Positions 63,934 through 64,000 of a stretch of DNA of 64,000 bases are shown here, piece by piece. The stretch spans positions 101,841 to 165,840 of the forward strand of contig CAVZUJ010000008.1 in the NCBI GenBank assembly GCA_963778525.1, in the 5' to 3' direction. Source of the DNA: Schlegelella_A sp963778525 (lineage in GTDB: Bacteria > Pseudomonadota > Gammaproteobacteria > Burkholderiales > Burkholderiaceae_C). The translations under genes and the position numbers were made by a program. The notes under the pieces were generated by a model, which did no database searches, was not told where the DNA came from, and saw nothing but the letters and a program-made list of their open reading frames with translations. The first letter of the stretch is position 1. Every line of letters starts with the position of its first letter.

Positions 63934-64000
63934 GGCGAGATTCCGGCGAAGTCGGGCCCGATCGGCGCGTGCGACCGATCCCGGGCCGAGAGATCGGCGA

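Overview
The window looks like a high-G+C betaproteobacterial chromosome, most likely of the order Burkholderiales. The evidence is gene order: gpmA, rhodanese, grxC, secB, gpsA, trmL, comF and a BioC-like methyltransferase, then a cytochrome aa3 locus (coxB, ctaD, ctaG, ctaE, surf1, ctaA, ctaB, sco) running up to rpoH. No tRNA, rRNA, CRISPR array, transposase or prophage gene was recognised.

The first 34 kb is housekeeping DNA. Positions 1-5.8 kb hold lipid, glycolytic, redox, protein-export and tRNA-modification genes. Positions 5.9-15.8 kb hold a complete aa3 oxidase locus with its heme A and copper-delivery genes. Positions 15.8-34.2 kb hold rpoH under a perfect CIRCE operator, a large orphan hybrid histidine kinase, ychF, a Baeyer-Villiger-type monooxygenase, tag, a pirin gene, an EamA transporter, a MOSC protein, a Ubi-type hydroxylase, dsbC, a class II aldolase, an M61 peptidase, a DUF3108 protein, an enoyl-CoA hydratase and lysS. 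Only two genes here are frameshifted (pirin and M61).

From 34.3 kb to the end, nearly every gene belongs to surface-polysaccharide synthesis, and the genes form two convergent clusters. The plus-strand cluster (34.3-50.3 kb) has two UDP-sugar dehydrogenases, a wlbABC-type diacetamido-uronate cassette, a flippase, a sugar formyltransferase, a FemAB/GNAT-like protein, two glycosyltransferases, and an aminotransferase, PglC-type initiating transferase and FlaA1/WbpM-type dehydratase typical of 4-amino-6-deoxy sugars. The minus-strand cluster (64-50 kb) has a C-methyltransferase, a perosamine-synthase-like aminotransferase, an ATP-grasp enzyme, an apparent phosphatase-epimerase fusion, a CmcI-like protein, a second flippase, a polymerase, several glycosyltransferases and a WecA-type initiating transferase. 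Beside wecA lies a scar made of the 5' end of a second wecA joined to the 3' half of a family 2 glycosyltransferase.

Reading frames in the polysaccharide half are broken about once per kilobase. Gene boundaries are nonetheless intact (repeated ATGA/GTGA overlaps) and catalytic motifs are preserved in alternating frames, and several breaks are repaired by adding one base to a short run. Most of these breaks therefore look like sequence error, not gene decay. They are entered as pseudogenes because the frames are not open as given, and their internal coordinates are approximate.
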